DNA of 64,000 nt from an uncultured Saprospiraceae bacterium (GTDB lineage Bacteria > Bacteroidota > Bacteroidia > Chitinophagales > Saprospiraceae): assembly GCA_938045585.1 (NCBI GenBank), contig CALIAU010000022.1:186001-250000 (forward strand), in the 5' to 3' direction. Numbering within the stretch: position 1 is the stretch's first letter; each line of letters opens with the position of its first letter. A program made the position numbers and the translations under genes. Shown here one piece after another: positions 8,530 to 17,290 of the stretch. The notes beneath the pieces were generated by a model. The model saw only the letters and a list, made by a program, of their open reading frames with translations. It searched no databases and was not told the DNA's origin.

Positions 8530-9726
8530 ATGGCAAAGGAAACCTTTAACAGGAACAAACCACACGTAAATATCGGAACAATTGGACACGTTGATCATGG
8601 TAAAACCACATTAACCGCTGCCATCACGTATGTACTATCAAAAGATGGACTTGCAGAATCACAAGGATATGACGCGATTGATGCAGCTCCAGAAGAAAAA
8701 GAAAGAGGTATTACTATTAATACTGCACACGTTGAATACGAAACTGCTAACCGTCATTACGCACACGTTGACTGTCCTGGTCACGCGGATTACGTAAAGA
8801 ACATGGTTACGGGTGCTGCTCAGATGGATGGAGCTATACTTGTTGTTGCGGCAACAGATGGTCCTATGCCTCAGACGAGAGAGCACATCTTACTTGCTAA
8901 GCAGGTAGGTGTTCCAAAAATCGTTGTTTTTATGAATAAAGTGGATCTAGTAGATGATCCTGAAATGCTTGAACTTGTAGAGATTGAAGTAAGAGAATTA
9001 TTAAGCAACTACGATTTTGATGGAGATAATTCATCCGTAATTGCTGGTTCAGCACTTAAAGCATTAGAAGATGATGCAGAAGGTGTAAAGCAAATCCAAG
9101 CGCTTATGGCTGCAGTTGACGCAGAAATTCCTGAGCCAGTGAGAGATGTAGACAAGCCTTTCCTTATGCCTATTGAGGATGTATTCTCAATTACAGGTAG
9201 AGGAACAGTTGCAACAGGTAGAATTGAAAGAGGTGTTATTAACACATCCGATCCAGTTGAGATTGTAGGTATGCAAAAAGATGGTGAAAAGCCACTTACT
9301 TCTGTAGTAACAGGGGTAGAGATGTTTAGAAAAATATTAGAAAGAGGAGAAGCAGGTGATAACGCAGGTATACTTTTGAGAGGTATTGAAAAAGAAGCTA
9401 TCAAAAGAGGAATGGTTATCGTTAAGCCTGGTTCAGTAACACCACACACACATTTTAAATGTGAGGTGTACGTTCTTGGAAAAGACGAGGGTGGAAGACA
9501 CACTCCTTTTTTCAATGGTTATAGACCTCAGTTCTACTTTAGAACAACGGATGTAACTGGAGATTGTAAATTACCAGATGGTGTAGAAATGGTTATGCCA
9601 GGTGATAACGTTACACTTGAAGTGAAACTTATCAACGCAATTGCAATGGAAAAAGGATTAAGATTTGCAATTAGAGAAGGTGGTAGAACAGTAGGTGCAG
9701 GACAGGTAGTAGAGATTCTAGCGTAG
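8530..9726 (+). CDS. tuf: Elongation factor Tu
   Basis: This 398-residue protein has the normal length for EF-Tu. It brings aminoacyl-tRNA to the ribosome as a GTP complex. The G1 loop GHVDHGKT (about residues 19-26), switch region [14 protein letters not shown]3 [13 protein letters not shown]4 NKVDLVDD and G5 GSALKALE are all present. Domains 2 and 3 follow ([30 protein letters not shown]) and the protein ends in [12 protein letters not shown]. The gene lies behind four tRNAs, the same gene order as the Escherichia coli thrU-tyrU-glyT-thrT-tufB operon, and is probably transcribed with them. A terminator-like hairpin follows. Only one tuf copy is in the window. Confidence 0.99.
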   Translation: MAKETFNRNKPHVNIGTIGHVDHGKTTLTAAITYVLSKDGLAESQGYDAIDAAPEEKERGITINTAHVEYETANRHYAHVDCPGHADYVKNMVTGAAQMDGAILVVAATDGPMPQTREHILLAKQVGVPKIVVFMNKVDLVDDPEMLELVEIEVRELLSNYDFDGDNSSVIAGSALKALEDDAEGVKQIQALMAAVDAEIPEPVRDVDKPFLMPIEDVFSITGRGTVATGRIERGVINTSDPVEIVGMQKDGEKPLTSVVTGVEMFRKILERGEAGDNAGILLRGIEKEAIKRGMVIVKPGSVTPHTHFKCEVYVLGKDEGGRHTPFFNGYRPQFYFRTTDVTGDCKLPDGVEMVMPGDNVTLEVKLINAIAMEKGLRFAIREGGRTVGAGQVVEILA

Positions 9727-9760
9727 TACGTACCACCATACTCAAACAATAAAATAATCG

Positions 9761-9796
9761 AAATTAAGCATCTAAATGTAGGTGCTTAATTTTCGT
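9761..9796 (+). terminator. Intrinsic terminator after tuf
   Basis: Stem AATTAAGCATCT (9762-9773) pairs with AGGTGCTTAATT (9780-9791) with one G-T pair, then a short T run. It separates the tRNA-tuf transcript from tRNA-Trp/secE. Confidence 0.75.
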
Positions 9797-9844
9797 GTTA
9801 TATAGAAAATATATTTAAAGGGGACTTTTAATATAAGGTTATAC

Positions 9845-9917
<73 letters not shown>

Positions 9918-9939
9918 CACTTTTTTAATTTGAAGAGCA

Positions 9940-10137
9940 ATGAGCGATATTTTATTATACATCAAAGAAAGTTATAACGAATTAGTGCACAATGTAACAT
10001 GGCCTACTTGGCCTATGTTGTTTAGTAGTACGCGGTTGGTACTAGTAGCTTCAGCAATTATTGCTGGTGTGATTTTCGTAATGGATGCACTTTCAAGTAC
10101 TGTATTGACTGACTTTTTATACAAATTGGGTCAATAA
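9940..10137 (+). CDS. secE: Preprotein translocase subunit SecE
   Basis: This 65-residue protein has the short, single-span form of SecE. It has a cytoplasmic amphipathic start (YIKESYNELVHNVTWPTWPML, with the conserved VTWPT motif at about residues 18-22) and then one transmembrane helix (LVLVASAIIAGVIFVMDAL). SecE clamps the SecY channel in the inner membrane. It starts 22 bases after tRNA-Trp and its TAA directly abuts the nusG ATG. This is the standard secE-nusG-rplKA order. Confidence 0.97.
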   Translation: MSDILLYIKESYNELVHNVTWPTWPMLFSSTRLVLVASAIIAGVIFVMDALSSTVLTDFLYKLGQ

Positions 10138-11004
10138 ATGAATATAGACGATTTGCCAAAAGAACTTGAGTCTGGGTCTGAGAACTTAGAAGAGAACGCA
10201 TCTGTAGAATCCAGTTCGTCAGAAGAACTTCCTGTTGAGTTTGAAGAGGTTGTTGCGGAATCAAACCAAGAGACCGCAGAAGATACAACAGAGGAAACTG
10301 TTGTTGAAACGAAGGAAGAATCAGAACTAGCTGTTTCAAGTGAAGAAAGTGCAGCAGATGCAATGACTGAAAAAGTAGCGGAAGAAAAACTAAGTGTAGA
10401 AGATGTCATCTCAGGTACGGATAAAGCTTCCCTACCTACTATCAAACAAAAGAAAAAAGGAGATCAGAAAAGATGGTACTCCCTACGTGTGATAAGTGGT
10501 AAAGAGAAGAAAATTAAAGAGAGAATCGAATTAGAAATCTCAAGAAGAAAATGGGCGGATAGTGTAACGCAAATCCTTGTTCCTTCTGAGAAAGTCTATA
10601 AGATTAGAAATGGGAAAAAAGTGATTCTAGAGAGAAATATCTTACCAGGATATATTCTAGTTGAAGCAATTCCAGATAGATTTAGTGGTGAGATGATTCA
10701 GACTATAAGTGGCATGACAAATGTGATTCACTTTTTAGGTAAAACCTCACCTATCCCTATGCAGCCTTCAGAGGCAAATAGGATGTTAGGAAAAGTGGAT
10801 GAGTCACAAGAAGTAGGAGAGGCAATGTTAGAACCGTTCATTGTCGGAGAAACAATTAAAATAATTGATGGACCATTCAATGATTTTGTTGGGGATATCA
10901 AAGAGGTAAACGAAGAGAAAAAGAAATTAAAAGTTATCGTAAAGATATTTGGAAGAGGAACAGAAGTGGAGCTGAACTTTATGCAGGTCGAAAAGACCTC
11001 CTAA
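10138..11004 (+). CDS. nusG: Transcription elongation/termination factor NusG with long acidic N-terminal extension
   Basis: This 288-residue protein is about 100 longer than usual NusG (near 180). The NGN domain begins at about residue 111 (KRWYSLRVISGKEKKIKERIE) and includes LPGYILVE and the GMTNVIHFLG segment. The KOW domain follows at about 237-285 (GETIKIIDGPFNDFVGDIKEV). NusG binds RNA polymerase, suppresses pausing and links it to Rho or the ribosome. Residues 1-100 are low-complexity and rich in Glu, Ser, Thr and Val with very few basic residues. The start at 10138 directly follows the secE stop; a shorter start at Met76 is possible but would leave a 225-base gap inside an operon. Expression is probably coupled to secE. 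The tail is inferred to be real and disordered. Confidence 0.95.
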   Translation: MNIDDLPKELESGSENLEENASVESSSSEELPVEFEEVVAESNQETAEDTTEETVVETKEESELAVSSEESAADAMTEKVAEEKLSVEDVISGTDKASLPTIKQKKKGDQKRWYSLRVISGKEKKIKERIELEISRRKWADSVTQILVPSEKVYKIRNGKKVILERNILPGYILVEAIPDRFSGEMIQTISGMTNVIHFLGKTSPIPMQPSEANRMLGKVDESQEVGEAMLEPFIVGETIKIIDGPFNDFVGDIKEVNEEKKKLKVIVKIFGRGTEVELNFMQVEKTS

Positions 11005-11013
11005 TTATTTTTT
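10985..11013 (+). terminator. Weak hairpin plus T-run at the end of nusG (possible attenuator)
   Basis: Stem AGGTC/GACCT with loop GAAAA overlaps the last codons of nusG and is followed by ATTATTTTTT (11004-11013). The 5-bp stem is short, so partial termination before the ribosomal genes is more likely than a full stop. Confidence 0.5.
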
Positions 11014-11018
11014 AAATC

Positions 11019-11054
11019 AGTATTGGTCCATTCGTTTGGTGCTTTCACAATACT
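11019..11054 (+). promoter_or_regulatory. Leader hairpin before rplK, candidate L1 autoregulatory site
   Basis: AGTATTG at 11019-11025 pairs with CAATACT at 11048-11054 around a 22-base internal region, 18 bases before the rplK start. In Escherichia coli and other bacteria the L11-L1 operon is repressed by L1 binding its leader mRNA. The position fits, but I cannot confirm the L1 motif. Confidence 0.4.
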
Positions 11055-11071
11055 AAGTCAGACAAAAAGAC

Positions 11072-11530
11072 ATGGCAAAAGAAGTTGAAACGTTTATAAA
11101 ACTGCAGATTAAAGGAAATTCTGCTAACCCATCCCCACCAGTAGGTCCAGCCTTAGGTGCCAAAGGGGTTAACATCATGGAATTCTGTAAAAGGTTTAAT
11201 GCAAAAACACAAGAGAATGCAGGTAAATTGTTACCAGTAGTTATCACTGTGTACAAAGACAAATCATTTGACTTTGTAGTAAAAACATCCCCTGCTTCTA
11301 CGCAGTTGATGTTAGCAGCTAAACTTAAAAAAGGTTCACCTGAGTCAAACAGACAAAAAGTAGGTTCTGTAACATGGGATCAGGTGCGTACCATTGCTGA
11401 AGATAAAATGGAAGATTTAAATGCTTTCAAAATCGAATCAGCAATGAAAATGCTGGCTGGTACAGCAAGGAGCATGGGACTTACCGTAACAGGTACACCA
11501 CCATGGGATGCAGCTGCATCTGAAAACTAA
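11072..11530 (+). CDS. rplK: 50S ribosomal protein L11
   Basis: This 152-residue protein is slightly longer than the usual 141-147. The N-terminal domain shows [36 protein letters not shown], the proline-rich L11 signature, and the C-terminal RNA-binding domain has [22 protein letters not shown] and the closing [11 protein letters not shown]11 binds the GTPase-associated centre of 23S rRNA together with L10 and L12. The gene is preceded by a leader hairpin and followed after 59 bases by rplA. The C-terminus has a few extra residues ([13 protein letters not shown]). Confidence 0.98.
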   Translation: MAKEVETFIKLQIKGNSANPSPPVGPALGAKGVNIMEFCKRFNAKTQENAGKLLPVVITVYKDKSFDFVVKTSPASTQLMLAAKLKKGSPESNRQKVGSVTWDQVRTIAEDKMEDLNAFKIESAMKMLAGTARSMGLTVTGTPPWDAAASEN

Positions 11531-11589
11531 AATTAGAATTATTAACGAGGGAGTTTAATACAAACGCTAGGACCTCAAAATTTTTTATA

Positions 11590-12279
11590 ATGGCGAAATT
11601 ATCCAAGAAAAGAAAAGCCGCTGAAGCTAAAGTCGACGCAGACAAACAGTACGACTTAAAAGACGCGATGGCCTTAGTCAAAGAGGTAAACACTACAAAA
11701 TTTGACGCATCAGTAGATCTACACATTCGTTTAGGAATTGATCCTAAAAAAGCAGATCAAGCACTAAGAGGAACTGTATCTCTTCCACACGGAACAGGAA
11801 AGACCAAAACAGTACTAGTTATGTGTACTCCTGATAAAGAAGAAGAAGCAAAAAATGCAGGCGCTGATCACGTTGGCCTGGATGAATATGTAAAGAAAAT
11901 CCAAGACGGTTGGACAGACGTAGATGTTGTCATAGCAACTCCTAACGTTATGGCGCATGTCGGTAAAGTAGGTCGTATTTTAGGACCAAGAGGACTGATG
12001 CCTAACCCGAAAACTGGTACAGTAACAATGGATGTTGCAGGTGCTGTAGGCGAGGTGAAAAAAGGTAAAATTGCATTTAGAGTAGACAAATATGGTATCA
12101 TTCATTCCGCTATCGGAAGAGTGTCATTTACTGCAGATAAATTAGCGGATAACGCAAAAGAACTGCTAGATATGTTGACAAAAATGAAACCATCTACGGC
12201 TAAAGGCATTTACATGAAATCTATTAGTGTAGCGAGTACGATGAGTCCAGGAATCAAAGTAGATCCTAAAACCATTTAA
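11590..12279 (+). CDS. rplA: 50S ribosomal protein L1
   Basis: This 229-residue protein has normal length for L1. It has a basic N-terminus ([10 protein letters not shown]), the domain I start [33 protein letters not shown], the domain II segment [19 protein letters not shown] and the return to domain I with [23 protein letters not shown]1 forms the mobile stalk that guides tRNA out of the E site and usually represses its own operon by binding the L11 leader mRNA. It lies between rplK and rplJ as in nearly all bacteria. The short gap before it (11531-11589) has a GAGG/CCTC pairing and a T run but no clear element. Confidence 0.98.
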   Translation: MAKLSKKRKAAEAKVDADKQYDLKDAMALVKEVNTTKFDASVDLHIRLGIDPKKADQALRGTVSLPHGTGKTKTVLVMCTPDKEEEAKNAGADHVGLDEYVKKIQDGWTDVDVVIATPNVMAHVGKVGRILGPRGLMPNPKTGTVTMDVAGAVGEVKKGKIAFRVDKYGIIHSAIGRVSFTADKLADNAKELLDMLTKMKPSTAKGIYMKSISVASTMSPGIKVDPKTI

Positions 12280-12302
12280 TAACTTCCCTAAAAGAAATAA
12301 TC

Positions 12303-12830
12303 ATGAAAAGAGAAGATAAAACAAAAGCAATAGAAGAACTGAAAGTAAAATTTCAAGATGCACAGTTTTTCTATCTAACAGATTCTTCAGCATTGACTGT
12401 GGCGCAGGTAAACGAGTTGAGAGGGAAGTGCTACGAGAATAATATTGAAATGAAAGTTGTGAAAAACACTTTAGCAAAGAAAGCTTTGGAAAGTGTTGCA
12501 GAAGAAAAAGGATACGCAGCATTATATGATGTATTAAAAGGTCCTACTTCAGTATTGTTTACAGATACTGCTAACGCACCTGCAAAAATTATTGAAGAAT
12601 TTAGAAAAGAACATGACAAACCGGTATTGAAAGCAGCTTACATAGATAGTTCTATCTATATAGGTGATGAGCACGTGAAAGCATTGGCGGCATTAAAGTC
12701 AAAAGAAGAGCTTATCGGAGATGTTATCCTCTTATTACAATCACCAATCAAAACTGTTATTGGACAGTTGCAATCTGGTGGTCAGACAATTGCAGGTCTT
12801 GTGAAGACCCTGTCTGAGAGAGGTGAATAA
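12303..12830 (+). CDS. rplJ: 50S ribosomal protein L10
   Basis: This 175-residue protein has normal length. The N-terminal globular domain contains EDKTKAIEELKVKFQDAQFFYLTDSSALTVAQVNELRGKC and VKNTLAKKALE, the L10 signature, with GPTSVLFT at about residue 80. The C-terminal helix (VIGQLQSGGQTIAGLVKTLSER) is the platform that holds L7/L12 dimers. L10 anchors the L12 stalk to 23S rRNA. It starts 23 bases after rplA and is separated from rplL by 77 bases that hold a small hairpin with a T-run. The L10-L12 complex often represses its own mRNA. I saw no convincing L10 leader in the short upstream gap. Confidence 0.98.
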   Translation: MKREDKTKAIEELKVKFQDAQFFYLTDSSALTVAQVNELRGKCYENNIEMKVVKNTLAKKALESVAEEKGYAALYDVLKGPTSVLFTDTANAPAKIIEEFRKEHDKPVLKAAYIDSSIYIGDEHVKALAALKSKEELIGDVILLLQSPIKTVIGQLQSGGQTIAGLVKTLSERGE

Positions 12831-12831
12831 A

Positions 12832-12854
12832 CTTGGCTTCCAAGCATTTTTTTT
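12832..12854 (+). terminator. Small hairpin with T8 between rplJ and rplL
   Basis: CTTGG (12832-12836) and CCAAG (12840-12844) form a 5-bp stem with a 3-base loop, followed by CA and eight T. It may act as a weak attenuator or as a processing/RNA 3'-end site. L12 is needed at higher copy than L10, so full termination would require a separate rplL promoter, which I could not identify. Confidence 0.4.
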
Positions 12855-12907
12855 ATATACGCATTGATATAAATATTTATTATCAAACATTTTAAAATTA
12901 TTAAAAC

Positions 12908-13282
12908 ATGGCAGACATAAAGTCAATTGCGGACACGCTCGTTGGACTTACTGTTAAAGAAGTAAACGAATTAGCTGATTACCTCAAGGAAGAGCATGGT
13001 ATAGAGCCTGCTGCTGCTGCTGTAGCTGTCGCTGCAGGTGGTGGAGGCGGAGGAGCTGCTGCTGACGAACAAACTGAATTTGATGTAATATTAAACTCAG
13101 CTGGTGCAGCAAAATTAGCAGTTGTAAAAGAAGTTAAAAACTTATTAGGTATAGGTTTAAAAGACGCTAAAGGTCTTGTTGATGGTGCCCCAGGTCCTAT
13201 CAAAGAAGGCGTAGCAAAAGATGAGGCAGAATCTTTAAAGGCAGCTCTAGAAGCAGCTGGTGCTGATGTTGAATTGAAATAA
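12908..13282 (+). CDS. rplL: 50S ribosomal protein L7/L12
   Basis: This 124-residue protein has normal length. It has an N-terminal dimerisation helix pair ([29 protein letters not shown]), an Ala/Gly hinge at about residues 36-56 that contains a run of six Gly, and the C-terminal domain that recruits elongation factors ([39 protein letters not shown]), ending in VELK. L12 is the multicopy stalk protein. It is followed by a strong hairpin with T8 before rpoB, the classic place for attenuation between ribosomal and RNA polymerase genes. Confidence 0.99.
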   Translation: MADIKSIADTLVGLTVKEVNELADYLKEEHGIEPAAAAVAVAAGGGGGGAAADEQTEFDVILNSAGAAKLAVVKEVKNLLGIGLKDAKGLVDGAPGPIKEGVAKDEAESLKAALEAAGADVELK

Positions 13283-13336
13283 ATTTAAACATTAGCCCCG
13301 TATAGATGTTTGCATCTTATAAACCTTAAAATACAT

Positions 13337-13396
13337 ACAAGAATAGGCTTAGTAATCACATTACGTGACTCGCTAGGCCTATACTTGTTTTTTTTA
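13337..13396 (+). terminator. Probable attenuator between rplL and rpoB
   Basis: ACAAGAATAGGCTTAG (13337-13352) pairs with CTAGGCCTATACTTGT (13373-13388), 14 of 16 positions matching, and the 3' arm runs into T8 (13388-13395). The 20-base loop can fold further. Partial termination here would lower rpoBC expression relative to ribosomal genes, as at the Escherichia coli rplL-rpoB attenuator. A TTACTTTG at 13424-13431 could be part of an internal rpoB promoter, but its spacing is poor. Confidence 0.8.
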
Positions 13397-13446
13397 TTTG
13401 GATGACTTGTCAAGAAGATCCAGTTACTTTGAAAAAATAAAGCCTA

Positions 13447-16400
13447 ATGTCTAAAGAAACTGTAGTTCACACGAATCCCAGAGTAAATTTTGGAAGGATT
13501 AAGCTACCTAAGCAATATCCCGATTTACTCGATATTCAATTAAAATCCTTTAAAGAGTTTTTCCAGTTGGAAACAACTCCGGAGAATAGGGTCGGGGAAG
13601 GTTTGTTCCGCGTATTCCAGGAAAACTTTCCTATCACTGATGCGAGAAATATCTTTGTATTAGAATTCTTAGATTACTACGTGGATCCTCCACGATATAG
13701 TATTCCTGAATGTATGCAAAGAGGTCTCACATATAGTGTACCACTAAAAGCAAAACTTCGTCTTTCTTGTAATGATGAAGAGCATGTTGATTTCCAAACA
13801 ATCGTTCAAGATGTGTTCTTGGGGAATATCCCATACATGACACCGAAAGGAACCTTTGTAATCAATGGTGCAGAACGTGTTGTAGTATCACAGCTACACA
13901 GATCTCCAGGGGTATTCTTTAAATTAAGCTACCACCCGAATGGCTCAAAATTGTACTCTGCAAGAGTAATACCATTCAAAGGAGCTTGGATGGAATTTTC
14001 TACGGATATCAACTCTGTTATGTACGCATACATTGACAGAAAAAAGAAGTTCCCAGTAACCATGTTATTGAGAGCAATTGGATATGACAGTGATAAAGAG
14101 ATATTAGAAATATTTGACCTTGCAGAAGAAGTGAAAGCGGATAAGAAAGGTCTTAAAAAGGCAATAGGCAGAAAACTGGCAGCAAGGGTACTACGAAAGT
14201 GGTCTGAGGATTTCGTGGATGAAGATACAGGTGAGGTTGTAACAATAGAAAGAAACGAAATTATCCTTGAGCGTGATGTAGAGCTGGACGAAGAAAACGT
14301 AAAGTTGATTCAAGATGCCGGAGTAGATACAATCATTCTTCAAAAGAAAGATGTGTCTGATGATTACTCAATTATCTATAACACCTTGCAAAAAGATGTT
14401 TCTAGTTCTGAACTGGAAGCAGTTGCACAAATCTATAGACAACTAAGAGGGTCTGAGCCGCCTGATGAAGAAACAGCAAGAGGAATTATTGACAAATTAT
14501 TCTTTTCAGATAAGAGATATAATCTTGGTGAAGTAGGACGATATAAAATCAATAAGAAATTAAATGTTGATATCGACCTCAATACTTTAGTACTAACTAA
14601 AGAAGATATCATTGAGATAGTAAAGTATCTTGTTAAGTTGATTAATCAGAAAGCAGAGCTGGATGATATTGATCACCTTTCTAATAGACGTGTAAGAACA
14701 GTAGGAGAGCAATTATATTCTCAGTTTGGAGTAGGACTTGCTAGAATGGCAAGAACGATACGTGAGAGAATGAACGTAAGAGATAATGAAGTGTTCACGC
14801 CGATTGACTTGATTAATGCAAGAACACTTTCTTCTGTTATTAATTCATTCTTCGGAACATCACAGCTTTCACAGTTCTTAGATCAAACTAACCCGCTTTC
14901 TGAAATCACGCACAAGCGTAGAATATCAGCACTAGGGCCAGGTGGTCTTTCTAGAGAGCGTGCAGGTTTCGAGGTAAGAGATGTTCACTACTCACACTAT
15001 GGAAGATTATGTACCATTGAGACTCCGGAAGGACCTAACATTGGATTGATCTCCACACTTTGCGTACACGCAAAAGTGAATAAAATGGGATTCTTAGAAA
15101 CGCCGTATAGAAAAGTAGAAAAAGGTAAAGTGGATCTTGATAGTCCAGTACAATACCTATCTGCAGAAGGAGAGGATTTCAAAAAGATTGCTCAGGCAAA
15201 CGCACCAATTACGGATAAGGGATCATTTAGATCAGATAGAATTAAGTGTAGAGAACATGGTGACTTCCCAGTGCTTGCGCCAAAGGAAATTGAATATATG
15301 GATGTTGCACCTAACCAGATTGTAGGTGTTTCTGCTTCATTGATTCCATTCCTTGAAAATGATGATGCGAATAGAGCCCTGATGGGATCTAACATGCAGC
15401 GTCAAGCAGTACCACTTGTAAGACCTAAGTCTCCAATTGTAGGTACAGGTATTGAAGAAAAGGTAGCAAAGGATTCTAAGATGCTAATCAATGCTGAAGG
15501 AAAAGGTGTTGTAAAGTATGTAGATGCTAGACAGATTCAAATTAAGTACGATAGAAATAAAAATGACCAACTTGTTTCTTTTGAGGACGATGTGAAAACA
15601 TACGATCTGATTAAGTTTAGAAGAACTAACCAGGGTACATGTATCAACTTGAAGCCGATTGTGAAGAAAGGGGATAGAGTAGAACTTGGAACCCTGCTTT
15701 GTGATGGTTATGCAACAGAGAAAGGAGAGTTGGCTCTTGGGCAAAACTTGCTAGTAGCCTTTATGCCTTGGCAGGGATATAACTTTGAGGATGCCATTGT
15801 ACTTTCTGAAAGAGTTGTAAGAGAAGATGTTTTTACTTCGCTTCATATTGAAAACTTCGAATTGGAAGTAAGAGATACGAAGTTAGGAGACGAAGAACTG
15901 ACAAATGATATTCCTAACGTAAGTGAGGAGGCAACGAAAGATCTTGATGAAAACGGAATCATCCGTGTAGGTGCTTGGATCAATGAGGGAAATATTCTTA
16001 TTGGTAAGATTACACCTAAGGGTGAATCTGATCCTACTCCAGAAGAAAAGCTATTGAGAGCAATCTTTGGAGACAAAGCAGGAGATGTAAAAGATGCATC
16101 ATTAAAAGCGCCACCATCTTTAAAAGGTGTGGTAATTAACAAGCAACTTTTCGCAAGAGCTAAGAAGGATAAATTCCAGAAAGTACAAGAGAAAGAATTG
16201 CTGTCTAAATTAGATGACAAACATGCAGTTGTATTAAACGAACTCAAAACTGTTCTTGTAGATAAGCTTATGGTGCTTATCAAAGGAAAAGTATCAGAAG
16301 GAGTAAGAAGTGTATACAACGAAGAGTATATCTCTAAGGGTAAGAAGTTTACTTCCGCAGTAGTGAAGAAAGTAGACTTTAGCCAAGTTGACTATTCTGG

Positions 16401-17262
16401 TTGGACAAGTGAGAAAAAGACTAACGATCTTATCGCTAGACTTCTTCATAACTATACCATCAAGTTAAACGAAGAGATAGGAAAATACAAAAGAGAGAAA
16501 TTTAATATCAGTATCGGAGATGAGTTACCTGCAGGTGTACTCAAACTTGCGAAGGTCTACGTTGCGAAAAAACGTAAACTAAAAGTAGGAGATAAGCTCG
16601 CAGGACGTCACGGTAATAAAGGAATTGTTTCCAGAATTGTAAGACAGGAAGATATGCCTTTCTTGCCGGATGGAACACCTGTTGATATAGTACTTAACCC
16701 ACTGGGTGTACCATCTAGGATGAACCTTGGACAGATTTTCGAAACAGTTCTTGGTTGGGCTGGAGAGAAACTCGGTGTGAAGTTCTCTACACCAATTTTT
16801 GATGGAGCATCTATTGATGATATTGATCAGTACGTGAAGAAGGCAAAATTACCTTCTCTTGGACAGACGTATCTATATGATGGAGGTACTGGAGACAGAT
16901 TCCACCAGGAGGCTACTGTTGGTATTATATACATGTTGAAATTATCACACATGGTAGATGATAAGATGCATGCAAGATCAATAGGACCTTACTCACTAAT
17001 TACGCAGCAACCACTTGGTGGTAAGGCGCAGTTTGGTGGGCAGAGATTTGGTGAGATGGAAGTATGGGCTCTTGAGGCATTTGGTGCATCCAATATTCTA
17101 AGAGAGCTTCTGACAATTAAGTCGGATGATATTCATGGTAGAGCAAAAGCATACGAGGCGATTGTGAAAGGAGAGACGCTACCAGAACCAAGTATTCCAG
17201 AATCATTTAACGTATTGATGCACGAGCTAAGAGGATTAGCTCTTGATATTAAATTTGATTAA
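13447..17262 (+). CDS. rpoB: DNA-directed RNA polymerase subunit beta
   Basis: This 1271-residue protein has normal Bacteroidota size. Landmarks in order: N-terminal [24 protein letters not shown]; fork-loop/rifampicin region [91 protein letters not shown]; and the C-terminal clamp [27 protein letters not shown]. In the rifampicin region the sites usually mutated to resistance look wild type ([21 protein letters not shown]). It forms the catalytic core with beta' and is separated from rpoC by 28 bases, so they are cotranscribed. Expression is probably set by the upstream attenuator. Confidence 0.99.
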   Translation: MSKETVVHTNPRVNFGRIKLPKQYPDLLDIQLKSFKEFFQLETTPENRVGEGLFRVFQENFPITDARNIFVLEFLDYYVDPPRYSIPECMQRGLTYSVPLKAKLRLSCNDEEHVDFQTIVQDVFLGNIPYMTPKGTFVINGAERVVVSQLHRSPGVFFKLSYHPNGSKLYSARVIPFKGAWMEFSTDINSVMYAYIDRKKKFPVTMLLRAIGYDSDKEILEIFDLAEEVKADKKGLKKAIGRKLAARVLRKWSEDFVDEDTGEVVTIERNEIILERDVELDEENVKLIQDAGVDTIILQKKDVSDDYSIIYNTLQKDVSSSELEAVAQIYRQLRGSEPPDEETARGIIDKLFFSDKRYNLGEVGRYKINKKLNVDIDLNTLVLTKEDIIEIVKYLVKLINQKAELDDIDHLSNRRVRTVGEQLYSQFGVGLARMARTIRERMNVRDNEVFTPIDLINARTLSSVINSFFGTSQLSQFLDQTNPLSEITHKRRISALGPGGLSRERAGFEVRDVHYSHYGRLCTIETPEGPNIGLISTLCVHAKVNKMGFLETPYRKVEKGKVDLDSPVQYLSAEGEDFKKIAQANAPITDKGSFRSDRIKCREHGDFPVLAPKEIEYMDVAPNQIVGVSASLIPFLENDDANRALMGSNMQRQAVPLVRPKSPIVGTGIEEKVAKDSKMLINAEGKGVVKYVDARQIQIKYDRNKNDQLVSFEDDVKTYDLIKFRRTNQGTCINLKPIVKKGDRVELGTLLCDGYATEKGELALGQNLLVAFMPWQGYNFEDAIVLSERVVREDVFTSLHIENFELEVRDTKLGDEELTNDIPNVSEEATKDLDENGIIRVGAWINEGNILIGKITPKGESDPTPEEKLLRAIFGDKAGDVKDASLKAPPSLKGVVINKQLFARAKKDKFQKVQEKELLSKLDDKHAVVLNELKTVLVDKLMVLIKGKVSEGVRSVYNEEYISKGKKFTSAVVKKVDFSQVDYSGWTSEKKTNDLIARLLHNYTIKLNEEIGKYKREKFNISIGDELPAGVLKLAKVYVAKKRKLKVGDKLAGRHGNKGIVSRIVRQEDMPFLPDGTPVDIVLNPLGVPSRMNLGQIFETVLGWAGEKLGVKFSTPIFDGASIDDIDQYVKKAKLPSLGQTYLYDGGTGDRFHQEATVGIIYMLKLSHMVDDKMHARSIGPYSLITQQPLGGKAQFGGQRFGEMEVWALEAFGASNILRELLTIKSDDIHGRAKAYEAIVKGETLPEPSIPESFNVLMHELRGLALDIKFD

Positions 17263-17290
17263 TTGTAAATCACTTTAAAACGCTATATAA

